Of a DNA stretch of 64,000 nucleotides, positions 27,956 through 36,755 are shown piece after piece. Source of the stretch: Gallionellaceae bacterium (lineage in GTDB: Bacteria; Pseudomonadota; Gammaproteobacteria; Burkholderiales; Thiobacillaceae); assembly GCA_028714875.1 (NCBI GenBank), contig JAQTLN010000020.1, positions 1-64,000 on the forward strand, read 5' to 3'. Position numbers and translations under genes: made by a program. Within the stretch, counting starts at the first letter, position 1. The number at the start of each line of letters is the position of its first letter. The notes under the pieces were generated by a model. It saw only the letters and a list, made by a program, of their open reading frames with translations, was not told the origin of the DNA and did no database searches.

Positions 27956-28040
27956 TGGTGCCGACGGCGAGACTCGAACTCGCACGACTTTCGTCACTGC
28001 CCCCTCAAGACAGCGTGTCTACCAATTTCACCACGTCGGC
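27956..28040 (-). tRNA. tRNA-Leu (anticodon GAG)
   Basis: An 85-nt class II tRNA with encoded CCA, acceptor GCCGACG/CGTCGGC, an anticodon loop TTGAGGG giving GAG, and the long variable arm typical of leucine tRNAs. It decodes CUC and CUU. Its place between secG and nuoA is a conserved betaproteobacterial arrangement. Confidence 0.97.
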
Positions 28041-28086
28041 GTTTACAACTTCTTACGCGGCATGCTCAGCGAGCATGCCGAAGAAC

Positions 28087-28425
28087 TCATTTCGGGATTG
28101 CGCCCGATTTATCCAACTCGGTCGGCGCCTGTACCGGGGCCTGCTGTGGGGCGGCAGGTAGCGCGGGGTGCGCGGCCAGTTTCGCCGCATTGCCCTTCTG
28201 GCCGGAAAAATAGGTCAAGCCCATGCTGGTCAGGAAAAATGCGGTTGCCAGCACGGCGGTGGTACGCGACATGAAGTTGGCCGAGCCGGTCGCCCCGAAC
28301 AAACTGCCGGAGGAACCGCTGCCAAACGCCGCGCCCATATCGGCGCCTTTGCCATGCTGCATCAGCACCAGACCGATCACGGCCAACGCCACCAGCACAT
28401 GAAAGACCCAGACGATAAATTCCAT
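28087..28425 (-). CDS. secG: preprotein translocase subunit SecG
   Basis: SecG is the small accessory subunit of the SecYEG protein-export channel. The 112-residue product has two membrane helices (residues about 4-22 and 54-72) flanking the conserved QHGKGADMGAAFGSGSSGSLFGATGSANFMSRTTA cytoplasmic loop. A proline/alanine-rich tail follows. It lies 10 bases after tpiA. Confidence 0.96.
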   Translation of the reverse strand: MEFIVWVFHVLVALAVIGLVLMQHGKGADMGAAFGSGSSGSLFGATGSANFMSRTTAVLATAFFLTSMGLTYFSGQKGNAAKLAAHPALPAAPQQAPVQAPTELDKSGAIPK

Positions 28426-28435
28426 TTCTATACCT

Positions 28436-29182
28436 TTAACCCGCCCGGCAAATTGCCAGGAATTCTTCCGCGTTCAGGGCGGCGCCGCCAATCAGGCCAC
28501 CGTCGATATCCGGCTGACCGAGCAACTCGACCGCGTTGTTGGCCTTCATGCTGCCGCCGTACTGGATGATCAAACCATCCGCCACAGCCGCATCCAGTCC
28601 ACGAATCTTGGCGCGGATGAACGCATGCACCGCCTGCGCCTGATCCGGACTCGCCGTCACACCCGTGCCGATCGCCCAGACCGGCTCATAAGCCACCACA
28701 GCCTTGGCCAGAGCGGCCACGCCACACTTGGCGATCACGGCATCAATCTGGCGCGCCACCACGGCTTCGGTAATGCAACCCTCACGCTCGCTCAGAGTCT
28801 CGCCCACACACAGGATAGGCGTCATCCTGGCCGACTGAACGGCGGCGAATTTTTCCGCCACCAACTCGTCGCTCTCGCCATAAATGGCGCGCCGCTCGGA
28901 GTGACCGACAAGCACGTAGGCGCAAGCAAAATCCTTCAGCATGCTGGTGGACACTTCACCAGTGAACGCACCCTTGGCCTGCTGACTCACGTTCTGCGCG
29001 CCCCAGCGAATCGCGCTGCCAGTCAGCTTGGCCTGCGCCTGCGCGAGATAGGGAAACGGCACACAAACCGCCACGTCCGCCTTCACGCCGCCCATGCCGG
29101 CGAGAATGCCGGACAACAGCGCTTCGTTTTCAGCCAGACTGCCATGCATCTTCCAATTGCCGGCGACCAGTTTGCGACGCAT
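28436..29182 (-). CDS. tpiA: triose-phosphate isomerase
   Basis: TpiA interconverts dihydroxyacetone phosphate and glyceraldehyde 3-phosphate. The 248-residue TIM barrel shows GNWKMHG (catalytic lysine) at residues 8-14, VGHSERR with the electrophilic histidine, and AYEPVWAIGTG with the catalytic glutamate and the flexible loop. First gene of the tpiA-secG-tRNA-Leu unit. Confidence 0.98.
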   Translation of the reverse strand: MRRKLVAGNWKMHGSLAENEALLSGILAGMGGVKADVAVCVPFPYLAQAQAKLTGSAIRWGAQNVSQQAKGAFTGEVSTSMLKDFACAYVLVGHSERRAIYGESDELVAEKFAAVQSARMTPILCVGETLSEREGCITEAVVARQIDAVIAKCGVAALAKAVVAYEPVWAIGTGVTASPDQAQAVHAFIRAKIRGLDAAVADGLIIQYGGSMKANNAVELLGQPDIDGGLIGGAALNAEEFLAICRAG

Positions 29183-29211
29183 CGGGTTTCCCCCTCCAAA
29201 AAAGGCCGCGA

Positions 29212-29240
29212 ATCGTATGTTGAAACGCGACCAAGGTCAA
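29212..29240 (-). promoter_or_regulatory. sigma70-like promoter of tpiA
   Basis: On the minus strand TTGACC (29235-29240) and TACGAT (29212-29217) are 17 bases apart, about 30 bases before the tpiA start. The rest of the gap to the next gene (29241-29413) shows nothing I could identify. Confidence 0.65.
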
Positions 29241-29413
29241 TCCAGAACTGAGCTATTACTTCGGGCGAGGATGGTTTCGTGAGGCTCGCGTGCTTCTCCG
29301 GCGCGGAAAGCAGCTTGCCGAGGCGCTATCGGGATGGACCAAACTCAACAAGACCTATCGCGCGGGCGCCGGGTCGAGCCTGTATGTCTTTAGCCTCTCA
29401 GGGCCAGGCGGGG

Positions 29414-30181
29414 TCAGGGTGTGGCGTTGCCCGCGTCGTGCCGGCACGCTTCACAGCCGGGGTCCGGCTTCAGGCGGATGGCGCGCCAGTCGGCGGCAAG
29501 CGCGTCGAACAGCAACAGGCGACCGGACAGGCTTTCCCCGATACCGATCAGCAATTTCAGGGCTTCCAGCGCCTGCATCGCCCCCACCACACCGACCAGT
29601 GGCGCGAACACGCCGAATTCCGCGCAACGCATTTCCGCGTCCCGTGCATGCTCGGGAAACAGGCAGGCATAGCAGGGAGCCTCTTTGCGGCGCAGATCGA
29701 ATACCGCCACCTGTCCATCGAAACGCACCGCGGCGCCGGATACCAGGGGTTTTCGGTGCGCCACGCAGGCGCGATTGACGGCATGTCGGGTGGCAAAGTT
29801 GTCGGAACAATCGAGCACCACATCGGCGCTGACGATAGCGACATCGAGTGACTCGCCCTGCAAACGCACAGGCAATTCGACCACCCGCACATCCGGATTC
29901 ATCGCTCGCATGCGGCCGGCGGCGGAGCGTGCCTTGTTCTGCCCCACACTGGCAAGATCGTGGGCAATCTGGCGTTGCAGATTGGTGAGGTCGACCACAT
30001 CGTGGTCCGCCAGAGTGATACGCCCCACGCCCGCCGCCGCCAGGTAGAGCGCAACGGGTGAGCCAAGACCACCCGCCCCGATGATCAAGGCATGGGCCGC
30101 CAGCAGCGCCTCCTGCCCGGCAATCCCGACCTGGTCGAGCAGGATGTGACGTGAGTAACGGAGGAGTTGGGAGTCGTTCAT
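29414..30181 (-). CDS. MoeB/ThiF/HesA family adenylyltransferase
   Basis: An E1-like enzyme that adenylates the C-terminal glycine of a small sulfur-carrier protein (MoaD or ThiS) for molybdopterin or thiamine synthesis. The 255-residue product shows the opening LLRYSRHILLDQVGIAGQEALL, nucleotide site GAGGLGSPVALYLAAAGVG near residue 30, and DCSDNFATRHAVNRAC. Two CxxC motifs for zinc are visible (CYAC near residue 170 and CEAC near the end). Neither substrate can be chosen from the sequence, so the gene symbol is left open. The ATG at 30181 matches homologues. Confidence 0.88.
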   Translation of the reverse strand: MNDSQLLRYSRHILLDQVGIAGQEALLAAHALIIGAGGLGSPVALYLAAAGVGRITLADHDVVDLTNLQRQIAHDLASVGQNKARSAAGRMRAMNPDVRVVELPVRLQGESLDVAIVSADVVLDCSDNFATRHAVNRACVAHRKPLVSGAAVRFDGQVAVFDLRRKEAPCYACLFPEHARDAEMRCAEFGVFAPLVGVVGAMQALEALKLLIGIGESLSGRLLLFDALAADWRAIRLKPDPGCEACRHDAGNATP

Positions 30182-30248
30182 CGTGAGGCGTGAAGCGATA
30201 GGCATGAGGCGAAATAACGACGCGACACCTCACGCCCACAGCGTCGCC

Positions 30249-30644
30249 CTACTTGTACTGGCGCCACTCTGTCGGCGTTTCGTCGTGGTCGCCGTGCGGG
30301 TGCTTTTCCCAGGCTTCCATGTGCGGCTTGTATTTCTTGGTCTGCACTTCCGGTTTGTGCAGGTTTTCCCGCTGGACGTGTTCGCAATAGTAGGCCAGCG
30401 CGCGTTTGACCCGGATCAGCAGAGTCGCCTCCAGGTGAAAGCCCCGTATACCCAGCATGGTTTCCACATCCTGCAATGAGTGGTCAGTGATGCAATAAGC
30501 GATTTGCAGGGTTTGCGGTCCGGTCCGGGTGGCGTTCAGCCCCGGCAAGTCGGCGAGCAATTCGAGGGCGCGCTCGACCTGCTCGGGAGGCAGGGGGTGA
30601 AAAACGATCTCCCGCAGCTTGTCGACGTCACTGGGCGCCGACAC
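30249..30644 (-). CDS. conserved protein of unknown function, coupled to ctpA
   Basis: I do not recognise a characterised family. The 131-residue product is soluble, without signal or membrane segment. It appears to have a compact alpha/beta N-terminal domain (LREIVFHPLPPEQVERALELLADLPG ... GPQTLQIAYCITDHSLQDVETMLGIRGFHL, reminiscent of a ferredoxin-like beta-alpha-beta fold) followed by a long basic helix and a charged tail rich in histidine and tryptophan (KYKPHMEAWEKHPHGDHDETPTEWRQYK). Tail histidines could bind metal, but this is speculative. It starts three bases after the ctpA stop and is surely co-transcribed with it. Confidence 0.75.
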   Translation of the reverse strand: MSAPSDVDKLREIVFHPLPPEQVERALELLADLPGLNATRTGPQTLQIAYCITDHSLQDVETMLGIRGFHLEATLLIRVKRALAYYCEHVQRENLHKPEVQTKKYKPHMEAWEKHPHGDHDETPTEWRQYK

Positions 30645-30647
30645 GGT

Positions 30648-32060
30648 TCACTCCTTGCGGCCTTGCAGCAGGTTGAGCCCCTTGAGCAGGATCAGCGCCT
30701 GATTGAACTGGTAGTCGCTCTTGCTGACGACCTCACCGGGCTCCAGCGCCGGCTTGGCCTTGCCACCCTTGGCCTTATCGTCTTTGGGCTTCTTGTCGTC
30801 CTTGGGTGCCTGCGGTGTTTTTGCCGCGTTCTCTTCATCGCCGTTGGTGAGATGCCGCTCCAGGTCGGCTTCACGCACTTCGATCTTGGCCGTCTCACCC
30901 GACGATACCGTCGCTTCTTCCACAGGGATGTCCGGTGTGATGCCCTTGGCCTGGATGGAGCGGCCGCTCGGTGTGAAGTAGCGCGCGGTGGTGAGTTTGA
31001 TGGCGGTGCCGTTGTTGAGCGGCAGGATGGTTTGCACCGAGCCCTTTCCGAACGACTGGGTGCCGACGATCAGTGCGCGCTTGTGGTCCTGCAACGCACC
31101 CGCGACGATTTCCGAGGCGGAAGCCGAGCCACCGTTCACCAGCACCACCAACGGCACGGTCTTGGCCCAAGCCGGCAGATTCTTGAGATAGTCGGTCTCT
31201 CCGGGGCGCAGATAGTTTTCCCGCGAATTGGTCAGGCGCATCTTGGCGTCTTCAATGCGACCATCGGTGTACACCACCAACTCGCCCGGCTTGAGGAAGG
31301 CGCCGGAAACGGATACGGCGGTATTGAGCAGACCACCGGGATCATTGCGCAGGTCCAGCACCAGGCCCTTCAGCGCGCCCTTGTTCTGCTCACCCAGGTC
31401 GTTCAGCGCATCCACCAGGTTTTCGCCGGAGTGTTCCTGAAACTGGGTAATGCGCACATAACCGAAGCCGGGCTCGACCAGCTTGTATTTGACGCTCTTG
31501 ATCTTGATGACCGCGCGCGTGATGGTGATCGTGAGCGGCTTGGTCTCGCCCTTGCGGATGATGGTCAGGGTGATGTCGGTGCCGGGCTTGCCACGCATGC
31601 GCTTGACCGCGTCGTTCAAGGTCATGCCCTTGACCGGGGTGTCATCCAGTTTGATAACCAGATCGCCACTTTTCACTCCGGCCTTGAAGGCGGGGGTGTC
31701 TTCGATCGGGGATACCACTTTCACGAAGCCGTCTTCCATGCCGACTTCGATGCCGAGACCGCCAAACTCGCCCTGAGTCCCGACCTGGAGTTCCTTGAAG
31801 GCTTCGTTGTCTAGATAGGCGGAATGCGGGTCCAGGCCGGAGAGCATGCCGTTGATGGCTTCGGTGATCAGCTTCTTGTCTTCCACCGGCTCGACATAAT
31901 CGCTCTTGATCTTGCCGAAGATCTCGCTGAACGCACGGAGATCCTCTAGTGGCAAGGGCTCGGGTTCGCGTTCCGCGTTGGCCGAATAATTGAGGGTGAG
32001 CGCGGCGCCGATCAGGACACCCATACCCACGAGACTGAATTGCTTGAATTTGCTGGCCAT
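30648..32060 (-). CDS. ctpA: carboxyl-terminal processing protease (S41 family)
   Basis: A periplasmic serine protease that trims or degrades envelope proteins, often lipoprotein-assisted peptidoglycan hydrolases. The 470-residue product has an N-terminal membrane/signal segment (LVGMGVLIGAALTLNYS), a PDZ domain around residues 90-170 (GGLGIEVG...GVKSGDLVIKLDD), and the catalytic part with LVLDLRNDPGGLL, the serine in NGGSASASEIVAGAL and the lysine in GTQSFGKGSVQ. A lysine-rich spacer precedes the last helix. Its closeness to envC (12 bp) suggests shared control of cell-wall cleavage. Confidence 0.95.
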   Translation of the reverse strand: MASKFKQFSLVGMGVLIGAALTLNYSANAEREPEPLPLEDLRAFSEIFGKIKSDYVEPVEDKKLITEAINGMLSGLDPHSAYLDNEAFKELQVGTQGEFGGLGIEVGMEDGFVKVVSPIEDTPAFKAGVKSGDLVIKLDDTPVKGMTLNDAVKRMRGKPGTDITLTIIRKGETKPLTITITRAVIKIKSVKYKLVEPGFGYVRITQFQEHSGENLVDALNDLGEQNKGALKGLVLDLRNDPGGLLNTAVSVSGAFLKPGELVVYTDGRIEDAKMRLTNSRENYLRPGETDYLKNLPAWAKTVPLVVLVNGGSASASEIVAGALQDHKRALIVGTQSFGKGSVQTILPLNNGTAIKLTTARYFTPSGRSIQAKGITPDIPVEEATVSSGETAKIEVREADLERHLTNGDEENAAKTPQAPKDDKKPKDDKAKGGKAKPALEPGEVVSKSDYQFNQALILLKGLNLLQGRKE

Positions 32061-32071
32061 GATGCCTCTGG

Positions 32072-33256
32072 CTATTTGAGATTGACCCAGGTGAGTGGGT
32101 CGAAGGGTTTGCCCTGGCGGCGCAGTTCAAAATAGAGACCGGGTTCATCCTGGCCCCCTGTGGCGCCTACCGCCGCCACCACATCACCCGCCTTGATAGG
32201 GTCGCCCGGCTGTTTATACAAGCTTTCATTATTGCTGTACAGACTGAGGAAACCGTCGCCATGGTCGATGATCAGCAGGTTGCCGAAGCCGCGCAGCCAA
32301 TCCGCGAAGGCCACCTGACCGGAGCCTACCGCGCGCACTTCCTGACCTTGCCGGGCACGGATGAACAGTCCTTTCCAGGCCGGGCCGCCGCCGTCGCGGT
32401 TCTGCCCGTAGCGATGCAGGATTTCCCCCGCCACGGGCAGGGCAAGCTTGCCCTTGAGACGATTGAAATCCAGCCCCGCCAGGCTGGCATCGGCTACCCG
32501 GTTCACTTTCTGGCCCGGTTTGCTTGCCGCCTGGGGCTTCGGCACGGCCAGACGCGCGAGGCGCTCGATCAAGCGAGTCAGACGTTTCTCGTCGCGCGCC
32601 AGGGTGTCGATTTCCTTGCGCTGCTTGCGAATCTGCTCGGAAAGCTTGTTAAGCACCTGCTGACGTGTACTTTTCTCGTTTTCCAGCGCCTTTTTCTGAG
32701 CTACACGGTCATCCCTGACCTGACTCAGGTTGTCGCGCCGCGCCTGGGCCTGTTCCTTGAGCGTGCCGAGGCGGGCTAGCGAATTCTGGTACTCGTGGAT
32801 GATCTCCGCGCGAGCACGGCCGATGTAGCCGTAATACTCCAGATTGCGCGCCACCTCGCCGGGGTTCTGGCCGTTGAGTAGCAGCTTCATGGCATCATTG
32901 CCGCCCTGTACATAGCGCTCACGCAGCAGAGTGGCCAGACGTTGCCGCTGGTCCGCGATCTCGCCGCCGACCGAGCGCGCCTCCTCTTCCAGTTTCTTCA
33001 GCTCGCGCGCCAGACGGCGTTGCTTTGCCTCCAGATCGCGCAGACTGCGCGCCACATTGGAAATGCCGCGTTCGGATTTCTTCAGGCCGTCAGCCGCTTC
33101 CGAGCGATCTTCACTGGCCTGCTCCAGTTCCTGTTGCAACGCTTCGATACGACCACGTAAATCCTTGAGTTCCTCCTGCTTGCCGGCCTCGGGGCCGGCC
33201 AAGGCCGGGGATGCAAGCGCGAGAATGAGGAGAACGGCACGAATCAACGAAAGCAC
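32072..33256 (-). CDS. envC: murein hydrolase activator EnvC-type protein
   Basis: The 394-residue product has a signal peptide (LLILALASPALAG), a long coiled coil of about 220 residues and a C-terminal LytM (M23) domain. The LytM metal ligands are not kept: WKGLFIRA stands where a histidine is expected, and LYFELRR replaces the HxH strand. EnvC likewise is a catalytically dead activator of amidases, so the call is activator rather than peptidase. The start is GTG at 33256, one base after gpmI's stop codon on the same strand. Confidence 0.88.
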   Translation of the reverse strand: MLSLIRAVLLILALASPALAGPEAGKQEELKDLRGRIEALQQELEQASEDRSEAADGLKKSERGISNVARSLRDLEAKQRRLARELKKLEEEARSVGGEIADQRQRLATLLRERYVQGGNDAMKLLLNGQNPGEVARNLEYYGYIGRARAEIIHEYQNSLARLGTLKEQAQARRDNLSQVRDDRVAQKKALENEKSTRQQVLNKLSEQIRKQRKEIDTLARDEKRLTRLIERLARLAVPKPQAASKPGQKVNRVADASLAGLDFNRLKGKLALPVAGEILHRYGQNRDGGGPAWKGLFIRARQGQEVRAVGSGQVAFADWLRGFGNLLIIDHGDGFLSLYSNNESLYKQPGDPIKAGDVVAAVGATGGQDEPGLYFELRRQGKPFDPLTWVNLK

Positions 33257-33257
33257 G

Positions 33258-34805
33258 TCATTCGAATTCGATGAGCGCGCTGCCGGTCATTTCCGGCGGT
33301 TGCGGCAGGCCCATCATCTTCAGCAGGGTGGGGGCGAGGTCTTCCAGCGCGCCGCTATGTTCCAGACGCGCCGGCCTGCCAATGTAAACCAGGGGCACCA
33401 GGTTAATGGTGTGGGCGGTGTACGGCTGGTTGGTGCTGATGTCCAGCATGGTCTCGGCATTGCCATGATCGGCGGTGATCAGCACTTCCCCACCACTGGC
33501 TTGCATCGCCGCCACCACACGTCCCAGACAACTATCAACCGCCTCCACCGCCTTCACGGCGGCTTCCATGATGCCGGTATGGCCCACCATGTCGCAGTTG
33601 GCGTAGTTGCAGATGATGGCGTCGTATTTGTGGCTCTCGATCGCTTCGACCAGTTTGTCGGTGAGTTCGAAAGCATTCATCTCGGGCTTGAGATCGTAGG
33701 TCGCCACCTTCGGCGACTGCACCATGACGCGGTCCTCGCCGGGATAAACCGTTTCCTCGCCACCGTTGAAGAAATAGGTGACGTGCGGATATTTCTCGGT
33801 TTCCGCGATGCGCAACTGGCGCAGTCCCAAGTTGGCGATGTACTCGCCGAAGCCATTGCGCACCCGCTCCGGCGGGAAAGCGACGGGCACATCGAATTCT
33901 TCGCTATAGCCGGTCAGGGTGCAGTAGCTGGAGAGCTTAGGCACATATTCGCGCGCAAACTCCTTGAATCCCGGCTCGATGAACGCCTTGGTGATCTCGC
34001 GGGCGCGGTCGGAACGGAAATTCATGAACACGACGGCATCGCCGTCATGCATGCGCACCGGCTCGGAGCCTTTCTCGACGATCGTGGTGGGCTTCACGAA
34101 TTCGTCATTTTCGCCGCGCTCATAGGCCATTTCCAGGCCCAATGCCGCGCTGGGCGCCTGATATTCAGCGCGTCCCAGAGTCAGCAGCTCAAAGGCAATC
34201 TTCACCCGGTCCCAACGTTTGTCGCGATCCATGGCGTAATAACGGCCGACGATGCTGGCGATGTGACCACCGCGCAGCCCGTCCATCTTGTCCTGCAGGC
34301 AACGGATGTATGCCTCCGCGCTTCTCGGCGGGGTGTCACGGCCATCCAGGAAAGCGTGCACATAGACCTTCTTGAGGCCTTCGCGCAACGCCAGGTCCAG
34401 CATGGCATGGATGTGGTTCTCGTGGCTGTGCACGCCGCCATCCGAGAGCAAGCCGAATATGTGCAGCGCGCCGCCATTGGCCTTGAGCTTGCCGATGACT
34501 TCATTGAGCGCCGGGTTGCTCGGGAAATGGCCGCTGTTGATGGCGTGGTCGATGCGGGTGAATTCCTGATACACCACGCGACCCGCGCCGATATTGAGGT
34601 GGCCGACCTCGGAATTACCCATCTGACCGGCCGGCAAACCCACAGCGGCTTCGGAGGCCTGAATCAGGCTATGCGGAAAGTCTTTCCAGAAACGATCGAA
34701 ATTTGGTTTGCTGGCGCTGGTGATGGCGTTATAGGCATCAGCACGGCGACAGCCGAAACCATCGAGGATGATAAGCAGAACGGGGGTAATGGAAGCAGGA
34801 GGCAT
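33258..34805 (-). CDS. gpmI: 2,3-bisphosphoglycerate-independent phosphoglycerate mutase
   Basis: GpmI interconverts 3- and 2-phosphoglycerate through a phosphoserine and two manganese ions. The 515-residue protein has LLIILDGFG at the start, the catalytic serine in GQMGNSEVGHLNIGAG near residue 65, DGRDTPP, and the metal site ADHGNAE near residue 440. It heads the gpmI-envC-ctpA transcript, a linkage found in many proteobacteria. The divergent gap to the ArsR gene holds AT-rich inverted repeats. Confidence 0.97.
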   Translation of the reverse strand: MPPASITPVLLIILDGFGCRRADAYNAITSASKPNFDRFWKDFPHSLIQASEAAVGLPAGQMGNSEVGHLNIGAGRVVYQEFTRIDHAINSGHFPSNPALNEVIGKLKANGGALHIFGLLSDGGVHSHENHIHAMLDLALREGLKKVYVHAFLDGRDTPPRSAEAYIRCLQDKMDGLRGGHIASIVGRYYAMDRDKRWDRVKIAFELLTLGRAEYQAPSAALGLEMAYERGENDEFVKPTTIVEKGSEPVRMHDGDAVVFMNFRSDRAREITKAFIEPGFKEFAREYVPKLSSYCTLTGYSEEFDVPVAFPPERVRNGFGEYIANLGLRQLRIAETEKYPHVTYFFNGGEETVYPGEDRVMVQSPKVATYDLKPEMNAFELTDKLVEAIESHKYDAIICNYANCDMVGHTGIMEAAVKAVEAVDSCLGRVVAAMQASGGEVLITADHGNAETMLDISTNQPYTAHTINLVPLVYIGRPARLEHSGALEDLAPTLLKMMGLPQPPEMTGSALIEFE

Positions 34806-34850
34806 TAGCGGATTTTATCGTCTCTAACAGACTTTTTCATGTCGTATTTT

Positions 34851-34880
34851 AGTATATTTGAATACTTTACGAACTATACT
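34851..34880 (+). promoter_or_regulatory. candidate operator/promoter of the ArsR-family gene
   Basis: AGTAT and ATACT (34851-34866) form an inverted repeat with a 6-base centre. AGTATA (34851) also pairs with TATACT (34875-34880), which is a good -10 sequence. The matching -35 position (34852-34857) is poor and lies within the repeat. Binding there would block the promoter, so autoregulation is plausible. Confidence 0.4.
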
Positions 34881-34934
34881 GACGCGGCTGGCATCAGCTC
34901 GCGCCTTTATATAACCGGCAGCACGGAGCCCACA

Positions 34935-35252
34935 ATGACCACCGAGTCCACCGATCTCATCGACAAGGACGAGCATATCGAACAAGCATCCCGCGCCCTC
35001 AAAGCCATGTCTCACCCTTTGCGGTTGAAGATTTTGTGCGTGCTGGGTGACAAGGAAGTCAGCGTTCAAGACATCGTGGAAAGCGTCGGCACCTCGCAAA
35101 GCAACATTTCCCAGCATCTGGCCATCCTGCGCGACAAGGGCGTGCTGCGCACCCGCAAGGACGCCAACCGTGTCTACTACCGTGTCGGCGACACCCGCAC
35201 GTTGCTGCTCATCGGCATGATGCGCGACGTTTTTTGCGGTTTCGCGAAATAG
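34935..35252 (+). CDS. ArsR-family regulator of the SqrR/BigR/YgaV persulfide-sensor type
   Basis: The 105-residue winged-helix protein shows MSHPLRLKILCVLGDKEVSV, recognition helix TSQSNISQHLAILRDKGVL and wing TRKDANRVYYRV. Two cysteines, C35 and C101 (in LCVLGD and VFCGFAK), are 66 residues apart. In SqrR (C41/C107) and BigR (C42/C108) cysteines at the same spacing and in similar contexts (RLMLVCTL; YTIFCA) form a tetrasulfide bridge that releases DNA. Arsenic- or cadmium-type metal sites (CVC-type motif) are absent. The ATG at 34935 is preferred because residues upstream are not family-like and ACGGAG precedes it. Role as sulfide/persulfide-responsive repressor of the following operon is inferred. 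Confidence 0.8.
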   Translation: MTTESTDLIDKDEHIEQASRALKAMSHPLRLKILCVLGDKEVSVQDIVESVGTSQSNISQHLAILRDKGVLRTRKDANRVYYRVGDTRTLLLIGMMRDVFCGFAK

Positions 35253-35293
35253 CCGCGCCGCCTCCGGCACACGACATGTAGCCGGACTTATCT

Positions 35294-35337
35294 TTGCATA
35301 AAAAAAACTGATCATGTATATTAGCCACGTCTAATAT
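35294..35337 (+). promoter_or_regulatory. promoter with overlapping palindromic operator upstream of the RND operon
   Basis: TTGCAT (35294-35299), a 17-base spacer and TATATT (35317-35322) form a good sigma70 promoter. A perfect inverted repeat, ATATTAG-CCACGT-CTAATAT (35318-35337), covers the -10 box and the start point. Such a site would let the upstream ArsR-family protein shut the operon off by blocking RNA polymerase. Confidence 0.68.
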
Positions 35338-35390
35338 TCCCCACGTGCCTTGTTGGCCATGGGGTCAGCGTCCCAGCAAGGAGCGTTGTC

Positions 35391-36743
35391 ATGAAGAATC
35401 GCAATCCGCGACAGCGTCTGGTTGTCGCAATCACCTTGGTCCTATCACTGGCGGCCTCCGCCGCCTGGGCTGAGAAGCTGGAGTTCAAGCAATGCGTCGA
35501 GACGGCGCTGGCGCAGAACCCGGATTTGAGCATCAGCCACGCCCAGATCGAACAGGCGGAAGCCGCCTTGCGCCAGGCCCAGGGCAACCGGTTGCCGCGT
35601 GTCAATCTGTCACTGACGGCCATGCGCAGCGACGATGCCTTGAATGCCTTCGGCTTGAAACTGGGGCAGCAGCGCGTTAACCCGGCAACCGATTTTGGCC
35701 CGGCCGCGTTGAACCACCCCGACGCCGTCAATAACTTCAACTCTCGCATCGAAGTGCAAGTTCCCGTCTACAACGGCGGCATGGTGCAAAGCTATATCGA
35801 CACCGCGAAAGCCCATGTGCGCGCCGCGCAATCGGGTGATGAGGTCGCGCGCCAGCAACTGACCAAAAATATTTTGATGGCCTATCAGGGCGTCCACACC
35901 GCCCGCGCCTATATCAAAGTGGCCGACGAGGCGCGCGCCGCCGCCGAGGAATATGTGCGCATCACCGACAAACTGCACATACAGGGCATGGTGGTGAAAA
36001 GCGACCTGCTCTCGGCCCGAGTCAATCTGGAAGACGTCAAGGTCAAGGGCCTCGAAGCCCGCAATGCCGAAAAAGCGGCATTGAACCAGTTGGCCCTGCT
36101 GCTGGGCAGGTCGCTGGACGAGCCGCTCGACGTCGGCGCGCCGGTGGCGCCCGCCCTGCTCGCCGGCGGCGAGTCGGATCTACGCCGCCAGGCCCGCGAC
36201 AGCCATGCCGGCCTGCGCGCCCTACGCAACCAGATCGAGGCGGCCGGCGCCCAGGTCGGCGCCGCGCGCGCCGGCAAGAAACCGCAATTCAACGTCATGC
36301 TGCGGCAGGACTGGAACGACAAGAACTTGGGTATCGACGCCTCCTCCTACACGGTGGCCGGCGTGCTGTCCTGGGCGGCGTTCGACGGCGGCGTGACCAA
36401 TGCCGGCATCGACCGCGCCGAGGCGGCCCGCTCCGAGTTGAAGGCGAAACTGCGCCAGGCCGAGGATGGCATCGGCTACCAGGTCACCGACGCGCGGCGC
36501 CGCGCCCTGGAAGCCGAGGAGAAAGTCGCCGCCCGTGTAGCCAATCTGGAACAGGCGAAGGAAGCGCAGCGACTGGTCAAAAAACGCTACGAGAACGGCA
36601 TGGGCACCATGGTCGAACTGCTTGCCGCCCAGGCCCAACTCGACAAGGCCAACGCCGATCTGGTCGCCAGCCAATACGAACTCGCCGTCAACCGGGCGGA
36701 ACTGAAGCGCGCCGTCGGCGTGCTTGCCGCCGATACGCTTTAA
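35391..36743 (+). CDS. TolC family outer-membrane efflux protein
   Basis: The outer-membrane channel of a tripartite exporter. The 450-residue product has a signal peptide ending AASAAWA-EK and two long-helix repeats of the OEP family (residues about 30-225 and 240-445), rich in alanine and charged residues as expected for the alpha-barrel. ATG 35391 has AAGGAG eight bases upstream. It is first in the operon with the adaptor and the RND pump, 12 bases before the adaptor gene. Confidence 0.93.
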   Translation: MKNRNPRQRLVVAITLVLSLAASAAWAEKLEFKQCVETALAQNPDLSISHAQIEQAEAALRQAQGNRLPRVNLSLTAMRSDDALNAFGLKLGQQRVNPATDFGPAALNHPDAVNNFNSRIEVQVPVYNGGMVQSYIDTAKAHVRAAQSGDEVARQQLTKNILMAYQGVHTARAYIKVADEARAAAEEYVRITDKLHIQGMVVKSDLLSARVNLEDVKVKGLEARNAEKAALNQLALLLGRSLDEPLDVGAPVAPALLAGGESDLRRQARDSHAGLRALRNQIEAAGAQVGAARAGKKPQFNVMLRQDWNDKNLGIDASSYTVAGVLSWAAFDGGVTNAGIDRAEAARSELKAKLRQAEDGIGYQVTDARRRALEAEEKVAARVANLEQAKEAQRLVKKRYENGMGTMVELLAAQAQLDKANADLVASQYELAVNRAELKRAVGVLAADTL

Positions 36744-36755
36744 CCGGAGGCCGAC

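Noticed and set aside
29290-29413. Plus-strand frame starting upstream of tpiA
   Set aside because: It runs through the MoeB-like gene on the opposite strand and lacks a start signal or family features; the upstream stretch holds only the tpiA promoter and unidentified sequence.
32072-32500. Loss of LytM metal ligands in EnvC as a sign of a pseudogene
   Set aside because: EnvC-type activators are naturally without these ligands, and the gene is intact.
32931-34808. 625-codon plus-strand frame opposite gpmI and envC
   Set aside because: Shadow of well-identified minus-strand genes in GC-rich DNA.
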